From Leucobacter massiliensis (GTDB taxonomy: Bacteria; Actinomycetota; Actinomycetes; Actinomycetales; Microbacteriaceae), in the NCBI RefSeq assembly GCF_002982315.1, contig NZ_MWZD01000014.1, positions 1 to 64,000 on the forward strand: 64,000 nucleotides of DNA, in the 5' to 3' direction. This document shows, in pieces, positions 17,396 to 26,977 of this stretch. Positions within the stretch are counted from its first letter, which is position 1, and every line of letters begins with the position of its first letter. The notes under the pieces were generated by a model, which was not told the origin of the DNA, made no database searches, and saw only the letters and a program-made list of their open reading frames with translations. A program made the translations under genes and the position numbers.

Positions 17396-18766
17396 ATGAA
17401 TCGAACACCCCCACGGCGAGGAACGGCAGTGAAGGCGCTGCTGCTGCTCGTCCTCACGGCCCTGCTCAGCGCGCTCGGCGTCGGCGGACTCAGCTCCCCC
17501 GCCTACGCCGCGGACTGTGCTCCCGACGCATCGACCGCTTGCGTGCAGGGCGTCATCAAGCTCGCGAGCGGCGAGCCGGCTCCCGGTATCGCCGTCACCC
17601 TCAGCGGCGGCGGCGAGGAGCAGGAGACCACCACCGACGCCACCGGGAAGTGGGTGTTCAGCGTCACCGAGGCGGGCAGCTACACGGTCGCCGTCGACGA
17701 GGCCTCGCTCCCCGAAGGGCAGTTCTTCCGCAGCGCGGACAGCCGCGAAGTGGAGGTCCAGCTCAATAGCCAGGCGAGCGCTCTCTTCCCCCTCACGGAC
17801 GACCCCGAGGCGGTGCAGCAGCCCGCGGGCGAGGACGAAGACGAGGCGGCCACGGCGGGTGCCTCGCGGAGCTCGGCCGATCCGTTCTCGTGGCCCCGCT
17901 TCTGGCAGCAGTTCGTGTCTGGCATCCGCATGGGCCTGCTCATCGCGCTCGCCTCGCTCGGCCTCTCGCTGGTGTTCGGCACGACCGGCCTGAGCAACTT
18001 CGCCCAGGGCGAGATGGTGACCATGGGCGGCCTGCTCGCGGCGCTCTTCATGGGCCTCACCGGCAATCTCTGGCTCGCCGGCCTGCTGGCGGTGATCGCC
18101 TCGGCCGGCTTCGGATGGGCGCAGGACAAGGTGCTCTGGAAACCGCTCAGGAAGAAGCGGCTGAGCCTGATGCAGCTGATGATCGTGTCCATCGGCCTCT
18201 CGATCACGCTGCAGTACACCTTCCAGTTCTTCTTCGGCTCGGGCGTGGTGCGCATCGACCGCGGCACCGCCGAGACCATCACCCTCGCGGGGGTCACGCT
18301 CACCGTGCAGTCCTACATCGCGATGGGGGTCTCGCTGCTCGCGATCATCGCCGTCGGACTCGGGCTCATGTTCACCCGCTTCGGCCGCGCCACGCGCGCG
18401 ATCTCCGACAACCCGGCGCTCGCCCGCGCCTCGGGCATCGACGTCGATCGGGTCATCAACATCGTCTGGGTCGTCGGCGGCGGCCTCGCGGGGCTCGCAG
18501 GGGTGTTCTTCGGACTCGTCTTCAACGGGCTGAACTGGTTCACGGGCGGCACGATGCTCCTCATGTTCTTCGCCGCGGTGACCCTCGGCGGACTCGGCAC
18601 CGCGTTCGGCGCCTTCGTGGGCTCGATGATCATCGGCATGATGGTGGAGCTGACCAACATCTGGCTGCCCGGTGACCTGAAGTACGCGACGGCGCTGCTG
18701 CTGCTCATCCTCATCCTGCTGGTCCGGCCGCAGGGCATCTTCGGTCGTAAAGAGCGGATCGGCTAA
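17396..18766 (+). CDS. livH: Branched-chain amino acid ABC permease LivH with N-terminal secreted beta domain
   Basis: This is a membrane channel subunit of a Liv-type amino acid importer. From about residue 165 on, the LivH domain is clear: LGLSLVFGTTGLSNFAQGE, SIGLSITLQY, GIDVDRVINIVWVVGGGLAG and a C-terminal LLVRPQGIFGRKERIG. Before it lies a Sec-type signal sequence (residues 1-37, hydrophobic core and AYA cut site). Next is an 80-residue carboxypeptidase-regulatory-like beta sandwich (GVIKLASGEPAPGIAVTLSG ... TDATGKWVFSV ... GSYTVAVDE), then an acidic linker. Ordinary LivH proteins are about 300 residues; this one has 456. The ATG has GGAGG upstream. Confidence 0.9.
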   Translation: MNRTPPRRGTAVKALLLLVLTALLSALGVGGLSSPAYAADCAPDASTACVQGVIKLASGEPAPGIAVTLSGGGEEQETTTDATGKWVFSVTEAGSYTVAVDEASLPEGQFFRSADSREVEVQLNSQASALFPLTDDPEAVQQPAGEDEDEAATAGASRSSADPFSWPRFWQQFVSGIRMGLLIALASLGLSLVFGTTGLSNFAQGEMVTMGGLLAALFMGLTGNLWLAGLLAVIASAGFGWAQDKVLWKPLRKKRLSLMQLMIVSIGLSITLQYTFQFFFGSGVVRIDRGTAETITLAGVTLTVQSYIAMGVSLLAIIAVGLGLMFTRFGRATRAISDNPALARASGIDVDRVINIVWVVGGGLAGLAGVFFGLVFNGLNWFTGGTMLLMFFAAVTLGGLGTAFGAFVGSMIIGMMVELTNIWLPGDLKYATALLLLILILLVRPQGIFGRKERIG

Positions 18767-18774
18767 GGGGCATC

Positions 18775-19764
18775 ATGAACTTCTGGATCGAACTCCTGCA
18801 GAGCATCGTGCAGACCGCGCTCTCCCCGACGACCGCGGCCTTCGTGCTCGCGGCCATCGGCCTCAACATCCACTTCGGCTTCACCGGCCTGATGAACATG
18901 GGGCAGGCGGGCTTCATGCTGATCGGAGCCTACGGCTTCGGCATCTCGGTGTCGTTCTTCGGCCTCGGCTTCTGGCCCGCGCTGATCATCGCGATCGCCG
19001 CGGCGGTGGTCTTCGCCCTGATCCTGGGCATCCCCACGCTGAAACTGCGCGGCGACTATCTCGCGATCGTCACCATCTCCGCCGCGGAGATCGTCCGCAT
19101 GACCGTGAAACTCGCGGTCCTGCAGGACATCACGGGCGGCCCGAGCGGCATCCCCGGCCAGCGCTACCGCCCCGTGTTCACCGAGCTGTCCCCGCTGCCC
19201 GAGGGCAAGACCACCTTCCTCGGGCTCACCTACGCGAACACGGGCGTCGACGACTGGTGGACCCGGATCGTGGCCTGGGGCCTCGTCGCGCTGTGCCTGC
19301 TCATCACCTGGCTCCTCATGCGCAGCCCGTGGGGCCGCGTGCTCAAGGGCATCCGCGAGGACGAGGACGCGGTGCGCAGCCTGGGCAAGAGCTCCTACGC
19401 CTACAAGATGCAGGCGCTGATCCTGGGCGGCGTGATGGGAGCCTTCGGCGGCATCGTCATGGCCCTGCCGGCCGCGATGCAGCCCGACTCGATGGGGCGC
19501 CCGACCACCTTCAACCTCTGGATGATCATGCTGCTCGGCGGCGCCGCCACGATCTTCGGGCCGCTACTGGGCAGCATCCTCTTCTTCGTGGTCCGGCTGC
19601 TGCTGACGAGCCTCGCCGGCGAGTTCATTCCGAGTTCCCTGCTCAGCTCCCAGCAGACGGAGCAGCTGGCCTGGATCCTGATCGGCATCTCGCTGATCCT
19701 GCTGGTCGTGTTCAGACCGCAGGGAATCCTGGGCAACAAGAAGGAGCTGTCGTTCAATGTCTGA
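18775..19764 (+). CDS. livM: Branched-chain amino acid ABC permease LivM
   Basis: This is the second channel subunit, pairing with LivH. Its 329 residues and roughly eight to ten hydrophobic segments are usual. Family marks are GLNIHFGFTGLMNMGQAGF, PTLKLRGDYLAIVTISAAEI and the EAA-like loop GIREDEDAVRSLGKSSYAYK that docks on the ATPases, ending with RPQGILGNKKELSF. It starts nine bases after livH and overlaps livG by eight, so livHMGF is one operon. Confidence 0.94.
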   Translation: MNFWIELLQSIVQTALSPTTAAFVLAAIGLNIHFGFTGLMNMGQAGFMLIGAYGFGISVSFFGLGFWPALIIAIAAAVVFALILGIPTLKLRGDYLAIVTISAAEIVRMTVKLAVLQDITGGPSGIPGQRYRPVFTELSPLPEGKTTFLGLTYANTGVDDWWTRIVAWGLVALCLLITWLLMRSPWGRVLKGIREDEDAVRSLGKSSYAYKMQALILGGVMGAFGGIVMALPAAMQPDSMGRPTTFNLWMIMLLGGAATIFGPLLGSILFFVVRLLLTSLAGEFIPSSLLSSQQTEQLAWILIGISLILLVVFRPQGILGNKKELSFNV

Positions 19765-20725
19765 GCCGAACTACCCCTACGACCGGCAGGCACTCCGGGC
19801 AGAACTGGCCACGCTGGAGCAGGTGCCCGGGGTCCCCAAACCGGATCCGATCCTCACCGTCGATCGCATCGAACGACGCTTCGGCGGCATGACGGCGGTG
19901 AACGTCGAGCACCTGGAGGTCCCGCGCGGCGCCATCACCGCGCTCATCGGGCCCAATGGCGCCGGCAAGACCACCTTCTTCAACCTCATCACCGGCTTCG
20001 ACCAGCCCTCGAACCGGCGGCGGCTGATCGGAGGCGGCGAGGCGAAGTGGGCATTCAACGGCAAGGACCTGCGGCGCACCGGGGCCTCCCAGGCCGCCCG
20101 CGCTGGCATGGTGCGCACCTTCCAGCTGACGAAGGCGCTCGGCCGCATGACCGTCATGCAGAACATGCTCATCGGGGCGAACAACCAGCCGGGTGAGAAC
20201 CTCTTCGTGGGCCTCGTGAAACCGCTCTGGGCTGCGCGCGAACGTGAGAACGTCGCCCGCGCGGAGGAGCTGCTCGCGCGCTTCAAGCTCGATGCCAAGA
20301 AGGACGACATGGCGGGCGACCTCTCCGGGGGCCAGAAGAAGCTCCTCGAGATGGCGCGGGCGCTCATGTCGGACCCCGCGATGGTGATGCTCGACGAGCC
20401 GATGGCAGGCGTCAACCCGGCTCTCACGCAGAGCCTGCTCGGGCACATCCAGGCGCTGCGCGACGAGGGGACCACGGTGCTGTTCGTCGAGCACGATATG
20501 CACATGGTGCGGCACATCAGCGACTGGGTGGTCGTCATGGCGCAGGGAGAGATCATCGCGGAGGGCCTTCCCGAGGACGTCATGACGAGCCAGGCCGTCG
20601 TCGACGCCTATCTCGGCGCCCACCACGACAAGGATCTCGGCGACGACGAGGCGCTCACCACGGGCGTGCTCAGGTCCATCGCACAGGAGGTCGAGGCCGA
20701 AGAGGTCCAGGAGGAGAGCCGATGA
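19757..20725 (+). CDS. livG: Branched-chain amino acid ABC ATP-binding protein LivG
   Basis: This is a cytosolic ATPase of the Liv importer. Walker A is GPNGAGKTT near residue 70, the signature is LSGGQKKLLEMARAL near 190, Walker B is AMVMLDEPMAGVNP, and the switch His is in FVEHDMHMV. The LivG-specific RTFQLTKALGRMTVMQNML is present. It has about 30 extra N-terminal residues before the ABC domain and an acidic Glu-rich C-terminal tail. Length is 322 against the usual 255-290. Its end overlaps the livF start by four bases (ATGA). Confidence 0.94.
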   Translation: MSEPNYPYDRQALRAELATLEQVPGVPKPDPILTVDRIERRFGGMTAVNVEHLEVPRGAITALIGPNGAGKTTFFNLITGFDQPSNRRRLIGGGEAKWAFNGKDLRRTGASQAARAGMVRTFQLTKALGRMTVMQNMLIGANNQPGENLFVGLVKPLWAARERENVARAEELLARFKLDAKKDDMAGDLSGGQKKLLEMARALMSDPAMVMLDEPMAGVNPALTQSLLGHIQALRDEGTTVLFVEHDMHMVRHISDWVVVMAQGEIIAEGLPEDVMTSQAVVDAYLGAHHDKDLGDDEALTTGVLRSIAQEVEAEEVQEESR

Positions 20726-21486
20726 ACGATCAGCAACGACTCGTGGTGAAGGCCGACGAGTTGCACGCGGGCTATCTGCCGGGCATCAACATTCTCAACG
20801 GCTGCACACTCGAGGCCTATGCCGGCGAGCTGGTGGGCATCATCGGCCCGAACGGCGCGGGCAAGTCGACGCTGCTGAAGGCGCTGTTCGGCCTCGTCGA
20901 CATCCGCCAGGGCAGTGTCACGCTCGACGGCGAGGACATCACGCACGCCGCCACCGACCAGCTCGTGCGCAAGGGCGTCGGCTTCGTCCCCCAGACGAAC
21001 AACGTGTTCCCCTCGCTGAGCATCGAGGAGAACCTCCAGATGGGGCTCTTCCTGAAGCCCAAGGAGTTCGCGAGCCGCGCGGCGCAGATGTGGGAGCTGT
21101 TCCCCATGCTCGCGGACCGCCGCAAGCAGCGGGCCGGATCCCTCTCCGGCGGTGAACGGCAGTCGGTGGCGATGGCGCGCGCCCTCATGATGGATCCGAA
21201 GGTGCTGCTGCTCGACGAGCCCAGTGCCGGCCTCTCCCCCGTGCGGCAGGACGAGACCTTCATCCGCACCCGGCAGATCAACAAGACGGGCGTGACGATC
21301 ATCATGGTGGAGCAGAACGCGCGGCGCTGCCTGCAGATCTGCGACCGCGCCTACGTGCTCGACCAGGGACGCAACGCCTACGACGGGCCCGGCCGCGAAC
21401 TGGCCAACGACCCGAAGGTGATCGAACTGTATCTCGGCACGCTCGCCTCGGAGGTCGAGACCCGGACGGGCGGCGACGCGGCCTGA
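20722..21486 (+). CDS. livF: Branched-chain amino acid ABC ATP-binding protein LivF
   Basis: This is the second ATPase of the importer. Walker A GPNGAGKST, the Q-loop region GFVPQTNNVFPSLSIEENL, signature LSGGERQSVAMARAL and Walker B VLLLDEPSAGLSP are all intact. It has 254 residues, a little above the usual 235. It is the last gene of livHMGF. The strong palindrome after it ends the operon. Confidence 0.94.
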   Translation: MNDQQRLVVKADELHAGYLPGINILNGCTLEAYAGELVGIIGPNGAGKSTLLKALFGLVDIRQGSVTLDGEDITHAATDQLVRKGVGFVPQTNNVFPSLSIEENLQMGLFLKPKEFASRAAQMWELFPMLADRRKQRAGSLSGGERQSVAMARALMMDPKVLLLDEPSAGLSPVRQDETFIRTRQINKTGVTIIMVEQNARRCLQICDRAYVLDQGRNAYDGPGRELANDPKVIELYLGTLASEVETRTGGDAA

Positions 21487-21497
21487 GACAACGCGAA

Positions 21498-21527
21498 GAG
21501 GGCCGGTTCCCGCGGGAACCGGCCCTC
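21498..21527. terminator. Perfect 30-bp palindrome between convergent livF and livK
   Basis: The 30 bases starting GAGGGCCGGTTCCC are their own reverse complement, 12 bases after the livF stop and 48 before the receptor-gene stop. A fully symmetric hairpin between convergent genes is expected to stop transcription from both sides. Confidence 0.8.
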
Positions 21528-21575
21528 AGTCGTGCTCGGCGGCGCCGGGCCGAGTGCTCGGCGCCGCCAAAGCCC

Positions 21576-22868
21576 TTACTTCGTCTGGCCCTCGACCGCC
21601 TTCTGGAAGACGGGGTTGTTCGAAGCATCGTACTTGTAGATGCCGATGAACGCCGAGGACGGGTCGTTGTTGTCGTTCAGCGGGCCGGTGCCCGCCTTGC
21701 CGGTGTAGTGGATGTCCTTGCCGTCGTCGAGCAGCGCCTTGCAGTCGGCGAAGCTGCTGCACTCCTCGCCGCCGTCGGCACCGGAGACCGCGTGGAGCTC
21801 GCCCTTGATCGAGTCGGCGTCGGTCGCCCCGGCCTTCTCCGCGGCGAGCGACACGAGCATCACCAGGTCGTACGCCTCCGGCGCGTAGGTGAAGCTCGCC
21901 AGCTCCTTGCCGTACTGATCGGTGTAGATCTTCTTGAGCTGCGCCTGGAAGTCGTCGTTGGCCTGAGCACCCGGGATCGAGCCCTGCGCGCCCTCCAGCG
22001 TGCCCTCGGGGAACTCGTCGCCGTAGCCGTTCGCATTGCCGTCGACCAGGTAGAAGTTCGAGAGGTCGAGACCCTGGTTCACGGCCTCCGGGACGATCTG
22101 CTTGAACTGGTCGTAGGTGACCACGACGATGGCTTCGGCTCCCGAGTCCTTCACCGCGGTGATCTCCGAGGCGAAGGAGGTCTGCTCGGTCGGGAACTCG
22201 TTGCCCTCGCCCTTGCCGCCGTAGACGACCTCGGCGCCGCCGGCCTCGACGGTCTCCTGGATCACGTCGCGCAGGCCCAGGCCATAGGGATCGTTGAAGG
22301 TGAGGAACGCGACCGTGCTCTTGCCGTCGGAGAGGATCTGGTTGCCGAGCGCGTCGCCCTGCACCGTGTCCGGCGGTGCGGTGCGGAAGTAGTTCGGGCT
22401 GATCCCGCTGAGGTCCGCCGCGGTGTTCGACGGGGACCCCATGAGGATGCCGGCCTCCGCGATGCGGTCGACCACGTGGGAGCTGCGCCCGGAGCCCATG
22501 GCCCCGAGCACGAACGCCGGATCGGCGGCGATGACATCGTCGGCGCCCTTCTCGACCACGGTGAGATCGCTCGCGTCGCCCTCGTTGCCCTCGGCAACGA
22601 TCTCGATCGGCTGGCCGAGCACGCCGCCGGCGGCCTCGACGTCGGCGAGCGCCTGCGCGATGCCCGCCTGCACGGGAGGCATCAGGAAGCCGAGCGAACC
22701 GGTCTGCGGGAGCAGCGTGGCGATCTTCAGCGCCTCGGTGCTTCCCGAACCGCCCTCGTCGGTGGCGGCGGGCTCGTCCGAGCTCGTCGTCGAGCATCCC
22801 GCCAGCACCAGCGCCGCGCTCGCCAGCAGCGCGAACGCGCCCGCAGTTCTCTTGGAGTAAACCCTCAT
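21576..22868 (-). CDS. livK: Branched-chain amino acid ABC substrate-binding lipoprotein
   Basis: This is the extracytoplasmic receptor of the Liv importer. A lipoprotein signal ends in the lipobox LAGC (Cys near residue 24), followed by a Ser/Thr/Asp/Glu-rich tether. The periplasmic-binding-protein type I fold (Peripla_BP_6) shows in IATLLPQTGSLGFLMPP, GAMGSGRSSHVVDRI and SPNYFRTAPPD. It has 430 residues. The ATG at 22868 has an AAAGG site eight bases upstream. It is transcribed towards livF but from its own promoter, so receptor and channel can be set separately. Ligand specificity is inferred from the neighbours. Confidence 0.92.
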   Translation of the reverse strand: MRVYSKRTAGAFALLASAALVLAGCSTTSSDEPAATDEGGSGSTEALKIATLLPQTGSLGFLMPPVQAGIAQALADVEAAGGVLGQPIEIVAEGNEGDASDLTVVEKGADDVIAADPAFVLGAMGSGRSSHVVDRIAEAGILMGSPSNTAADLSGISPNYFRTAPPDTVQGDALGNQILSDGKSTVAFLTFNDPYGLGLRDVIQETVEAGGAEVVYGGKGEGNEFPTEQTSFASEITAVKDSGAEAIVVVTYDQFKQIVPEAVNQGLDLSNFYLVDGNANGYGDEFPEGTLEGAQGSIPGAQANDDFQAQLKKIYTDQYGKELASFTYAPEAYDLVMLVSLAAEKAGATDADSIKGELHAVSGADGGEECSSFADCKALLDDGKDIHYTGKAGTGPLNDNNDPSSAFIGIYKYDASNNPVFQKAVEGQTK

Positions 22869-22916
22869 TGGTTACGCCTTTCTCAGATGTGAGTGACGCC
22901 CCCTCATCGGAGCGCT

Positions 22917-22922
22917 GAGTCT
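22917..22922 (-). promoter_or_regulatory. Putative -10 of livK
   Basis: On minus, TAGACT lies about 50 bases before the livK ATG, leaving room for a leader with its AAAGG ribosome site. No convincing -35 was found. Confidence 0.4.
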
Positions 22923-23072
22923 AGAGAATAGTCGGCAGCGCACCGCGACGGCCAATCGATCACAGCGGCGAAACAAAGTTGTTAGAAAACTCGGGCGCAC
23001 CGCCGTGGGCGAACGACAAGCCGGCCTCTGCGAGCGGAGCGCGGAAGCGGAGCGCGGAAGCGGCCCGCGCCC

Positions 23073-26000
23073 TCAGCCCTCCTCGCGGCCGATCCGCTGA
23101 CCGACGACCGCCGAGATCCCGTCCTGCCGCATCGAGACGCCGTAGAGCGCGTCGGCGATCTCCATCGTGCGCTTCTGGTGGGTGATGACGATGAGCTGCG
23201 AGTTCTCGCGCAGCCGCTCGAAGACCTGCAGCAGGCGTCCCAGGTTCGCATCGTCGAGCGCCGCCTCGACCTCGTCGACGATGTAGAACGGGCTGGGCCG
23301 CGCCTGGAAGATCGCGATCAGCCACGCCACCGCCGCCAGCGACCGCTCCCCGCCGGAGAGCAGCGACATCCGCTCCACCTTCTTGCCGGCGGGCCGCACG
23401 GCGATATCGATGCCGGTGTTCAGCAGGTCGTCGGGATCGCTCAGCGCGATCTCTCCCGATCCCCCCGGGAAGAGGATCGGGAACACCTCGGCGAACGCGG
23501 CGCGCGTGTCCTCGAAGGCCTCGGCGAAGATGCCCTGCATCTTCTGATCGAGCTCCTCGATGATCGAGAGCAGATCGGCGCGGGTCTTCGTGAGGTCACT
23601 CAGCTGCTCCGAGAGGAATCGGTGGCGCTGTTCGAGCGCGGCGAACTCCTCCAGGGCGAGCGGGTTGATGCGGCCGAGCTGGGCGAGACGGCGCTCGGCG
23701 CGTGCGAGACGCTGCTCCTGCTGCTCCCGCGTGAGGGCGGCGGGATCGGGTTCGCCCGCGCTCGGCTCCGCAGAGGCGTCCGGCGCGGCGGAGCCGGCTG
23801 GCTTCTCCAGCCCCAGCTCGGCGGCGAGCTCGGCTTCGAGACGGTTGGCGTAGGCGGGGACGGAGGCGGGATCGTGCTCGGGATCGCCGTCCGCACCGGG
23901 TGCGCCGGGAATCGCGGCACCGTCGGCGCTCGATGCTTCGTCCGCGTGTTCCGAGCGCGGGGGCGCGCTCGGGACCGGGCGCGCGCGAAGCGGGGCTTCG
24001 CTCATAGCGCGCGGTCCATACTCGGCGATCAGCACCTCCTCGACGAGTCCCAGCTCGTTGCCCGCGCGTTCGAGCAGCGCGGAGAGCTGCAGCTTGCGCT
24101 CGTAGCTCTTGAGCTCGGCGCCGTGCACGCGCTCGGTGAGCGCACCCAGCTGCTGTCGCAGCTTCGACTCCTCCGCACGCAGCAGGGTCAGTTCCTGGCC
24201 GTGGCGCGCCCGCTCCTGCTCGGCGCGCTGCTGTTCGAGCCGCGCCTCGGCCAGCGAGCGGTCGCAGGCGTCGAGGATCGCCGGCAGCAGGCCGGCCACC
24301 CGCTCGGCCTGAGCGACCTGACGCGAACGCAGCACGGCACGACGGGCGGCCTCCTCGGCCGCGCGGCGTTCGAGCTCCAGCTGCTCGGCAAGGGTGTCCC
24401 GGTGCGCGGTCCCGGCGCGGGCGCGCTCGCGCGCCGTCTCGAGCGCGAGACGCGCTTCCATCTCCGCGGCTCGGGCCCGCTCCAGCTCCTGCACGAGCCC
24501 GTCGCGCTGGCTCGCGTCGAGGATCGGCCGCGGCTCCGCCTCCGCCTCCGCGAGGGCCTGCACGGCGCGGTCCGCCTCGCGGTTCGCGGCCTCGGCGGAT
24601 TCGGCGACCGCCGTGATCGCCTGCCGCGCGCGTTCCGCTTCCGCCTGCGCGGCCTCCGCACGGGCCGCGAGCCGGTTGCGCTCCTTCGAGAGCTCGGCCA
24701 GGCGGGCGTCGGCGGCACGCAGCTCGGCGTAGGCCTGCTGGGCATCGCTCTTGGCACGCGCGGCCTGTGCGCGCAGTTCGGCGAGCTCCGCCTCGGTCTC
24801 CGCGATCTGCTCGGCGACGGCCGCGCGCCGCTGCTCCGCCTGTTCCAGTTCGGCGGTGAGTTCGATGCGCGAGGGGGCGAGTCCGGATCCGCCGCTCAGC
24901 GTGTGCTCGGTGAGCACGTCGCCGTGCGCGGTGACAATCGTGAAGCCGAGCGCCGGGAACCGCTCGCGCAGCCGCTCGGCGGCTTCGATCGCCGCGGGCA
25001 GCTCCCCGGCGATGTAGCTGCGGGCGAGCAGCCCGCGGACGCCCTCCGGCGCCTCGAGCAGCACCTCCGAAACGCGGGTCAGGCCGGGCACATCCGGCGC
25101 GTCCGCCGGCACGGAGCCGCTGCGCGCGATGACGGCGCGCATGCGGCCGAGATCCCGGTCGCGGGCCACCGTCACCGCGCTCTCGGCCGCTGCGGGCGTC
25201 TGCGCGAGCAGTGCATCGGCGAAGACGCCGAGCGCCGCCCCGACGGCCGCCTCGAAGCCTTCCCGGACGCGCACGCGCTCGGAGATCCGCTCCCCGATCC
25301 CGCCGAGATCCTCGGCCAGCAGCGCGGCCGAGGCATCCCGCTGGTCGAGCGAGCGGGTGAGCGCGCTCACGCGGGCTTCGAGACCGGCCCGCTCCTGCTC
25401 GAGCGCGTGCAGGCGATCCCGGGCCTCGTCGCGCGCCTGCTCGCCCGCGGCCTGCCGGTCCTGCGCCGCCCGGTAGAGGTCGTCGAGACCCGTCTCGGGC
25501 GTCTCGCCGATCTCTTCGCGCTGCTCGAAGTCGGCGAGCTGCTGCCGGGCCTCCTCCGATCGCGTCTCCGCCTGCGCCACCGCCTGCTCGCGGCGCGCCA
25601 GCTCCTGCGCCACGGCGTCGCGCTTCTGCTCGGCGGCTTCGGCGCGCCCGCGCAACTGGGAGAGCTGCAGATCGTGCCGCGACACGAGCTCGCTCTGCGC
25701 GGCGATGTGCTCGTCGATGGCATCGAGGGCCTGCTGCGCCTGGCGGGTCGAGGCGCCGGCGCGCTGCCAGCGCGCCTCGGCCTCGGGGATCCTCGCCTCG
25801 AGGCGGGCGGCCTCCTGCGCGGCTTCGTCCACGGCGCTGCGGCTGAGCCGGTTCACCTGCTCGGGGGCCTCGGCCTGCGTGGCGAGGAAGGTGAGCCGCT
25901 GCTGGGTCTGCGCGAAGAGCCCGCGCAGCTTCGACTGCGCCGATTCGAGGCCGAGGGTCACGCGGCGGGCGGCGTCGAGCTCCTCGCTCTCGCGGTCCTG

Positions 26001-26819
26001 TTCCAGGCGCTCGATGCGGAGCTGCTTCTGCTCGATCTGCTCCTGCAACACGATCCGCTCCGAGTGCTGCTCGGTCTCCTCCCGGGCGAGGGCGTCGAGC
26101 TCGGTGCGCAGCCGGAGCACGTCGTCGGCGAGCAGCCGGGCCTTCGCATCGCGCACCTCGGCAGCGATTCCCTGCGCCTGCTTGGCGACCTCGGCCTGCC
26201 GGCCCAGGGGCTTCAGCTGGCGCCGGATCTCGCCCGCCAGGTCGTTCAGGCGGGTGAGGTTGGTCTCCATCGCCTCCAGCTTGCGCAGCGTGCGCTCCTT
26301 GCGGCGGCGATGCTTCAGGATCCCGGCCGCCTCCTCGATGAAGCCGCGCCGGTCCTCGGCGGTCGCCCGCAGCACCGCGTCGAGCTGCCCCTGGCCCACG
26401 ATGACGTGCATCTCGCGGCCGAGTCCGGAGTCGCTGAGCAGCTCCTGCACGTCGAGCAGGCGGCACGCCTCGCCGTTGATCGCGTACTCGCTGGAACCGT
26501 TGCGGAACAGCGTGCGGCTGATCGTCACCTCGGTGTATTCGATGGGCAGCGCGCCGTCGCTGTTGTCGATGGTGAGGCGCACCTCGGCGCGGCCGAGGGG
26601 ACCGCGGGTGGAGGTGCCGGCGAAGATGACGTCCTCCATCTTGCCGCCGCGCAGGGTCTTCGCCCCCTGCTCCCCCATCACCCAGGCGAGCGCGTCGACC
26701 ACATTGGACTTGCCGGACCCGTTCGGCCCGACGATCGCGGTGACGCCCGGCTCGAACTGGAAGGTCGTCGGCTGCGCGAACGACTTGAAGCCCTTGAGCG
26801 TCAGGCTTTTGAGGTGCAC
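23073..26819 (-). CDS. smc: Chromosome segregation protein SMC
   Basis: This is the coiled-coil ATPase core of the condensin complex, which loops and segregates chromosomes with ScpA/ScpB. The N-terminal head has Walker A GPNGSGKSN (about residues 32-40). Long coiled coils flank a hinge at about 500-680. The C-terminal head has LSGGERSLAAVAWL and Walker B FYIVDEVEAALDD. Residues about 937-1026 are a Pro/Ala/Ser/Asp-rich, probably disordered insertion just before the C-terminal head. The GTG start has AAGGGGG upstream. Length is 1248. Confidence 0.95.
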   Translation of the reverse strand: MHLKSLTLKGFKSFAQPTTFQFEPGVTAIVGPNGSGKSNVVDALAWVMGEQGAKTLRGGKMEDVIFAGTSTRGPLGRAEVRLTIDNSDGALPIEYTEVTISRTLFRNGSSEYAINGEACRLLDVQELLSDSGLGREMHVIVGQGQLDAVLRATAEDRRGFIEEAAGILKHRRRKERTLRKLEAMETNLTRLNDLAGEIRRQLKPLGRQAEVAKQAQGIAAEVRDAKARLLADDVLRLRTELDALAREETEQHSERIVLQEQIEQKQLRIERLEQDRESEELDAARRVTLGLESAQSKLRGLFAQTQQRLTFLATQAEAPEQVNRLSRSAVDEAAQEAARLEARIPEAEARWQRAGASTRQAQQALDAIDEHIAAQSELVSRHDLQLSQLRGRAEAAEQKRDAVAQELARREQAVAQAETRSEEARQQLADFEQREEIGETPETGLDDLYRAAQDRQAAGEQARDEARDRLHALEQERAGLEARVSALTRSLDQRDASAALLAEDLGGIGERISERVRVREGFEAAVGAALGVFADALLAQTPAAAESAVTVARDRDLGRMRAVIARSGSVPADAPDVPGLTRVSEVLLEAPEGVRGLLARSYIAGELPAAIEAAERLRERFPALGFTIVTAHGDVLTEHTLSGGSGLAPSRIELTAELEQAEQRRAAVAEQIAETEAELAELRAQAARAKSDAQQAYAELRAADARLAELSKERNRLAARAEAAQAEAERARQAITAVAESAEAANREADRAVQALAEAEAEPRPILDASQRDGLVQELERARAAEMEARLALETARERARAGTAHRDTLAEQLELERRAAEEAARRAVLRSRQVAQAERVAGLLPAILDACDRSLAEARLEQQRAEQERARHGQELTLLRAEESKLRQQLGALTERVHGAELKSYERKLQLSALLERAGNELGLVEEVLIAEYGPRAMSEAPLRARPVPSAPPRSEHADEASSADGAAIPGAPGADGDPEHDPASVPAYANRLEAELAAELGLEKPAGSAAPDASAEPSAGEPDPAALTREQQEQRLARAERRLAQLGRINPLALEEFAALEQRHRFLSEQLSDLTKTRADLLSIIEELDQKMQGIFAEAFEDTRAAFAEVFPILFPGGSGEIALSDPDDLLNTGIDIAVRPAGKKVERMSLLSGGERSLAAVAWLIAIFQARPSPFYIVDEVEAALDDANLGRLLQVFERLRENSQLIVITHQKRTMEIADALYGVSMRQDGISAVVGQRIGREEG

Positions 26820-26977
26820 TCCGCCCCCTTCCGTTCTCCCGCCGGCCCGCCGCGCACCAGCCGATCCCTATGACTGTACCCGCTCGGCCCGCTCTCGCCC
26901 CCGATTGACCCTCATGCCGCCGCTGAACGGCCCACGGGCCGGGCGCGGGTGCCGGTCCCGGAGCGCGTCGCCGATGC

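Noticed and set aside
23178-26873. 1231-codon open frame on plus opposite smc
   Set aside because: It mirrors SMC codon structure and has no recognisable domain; SMC on minus is certain.
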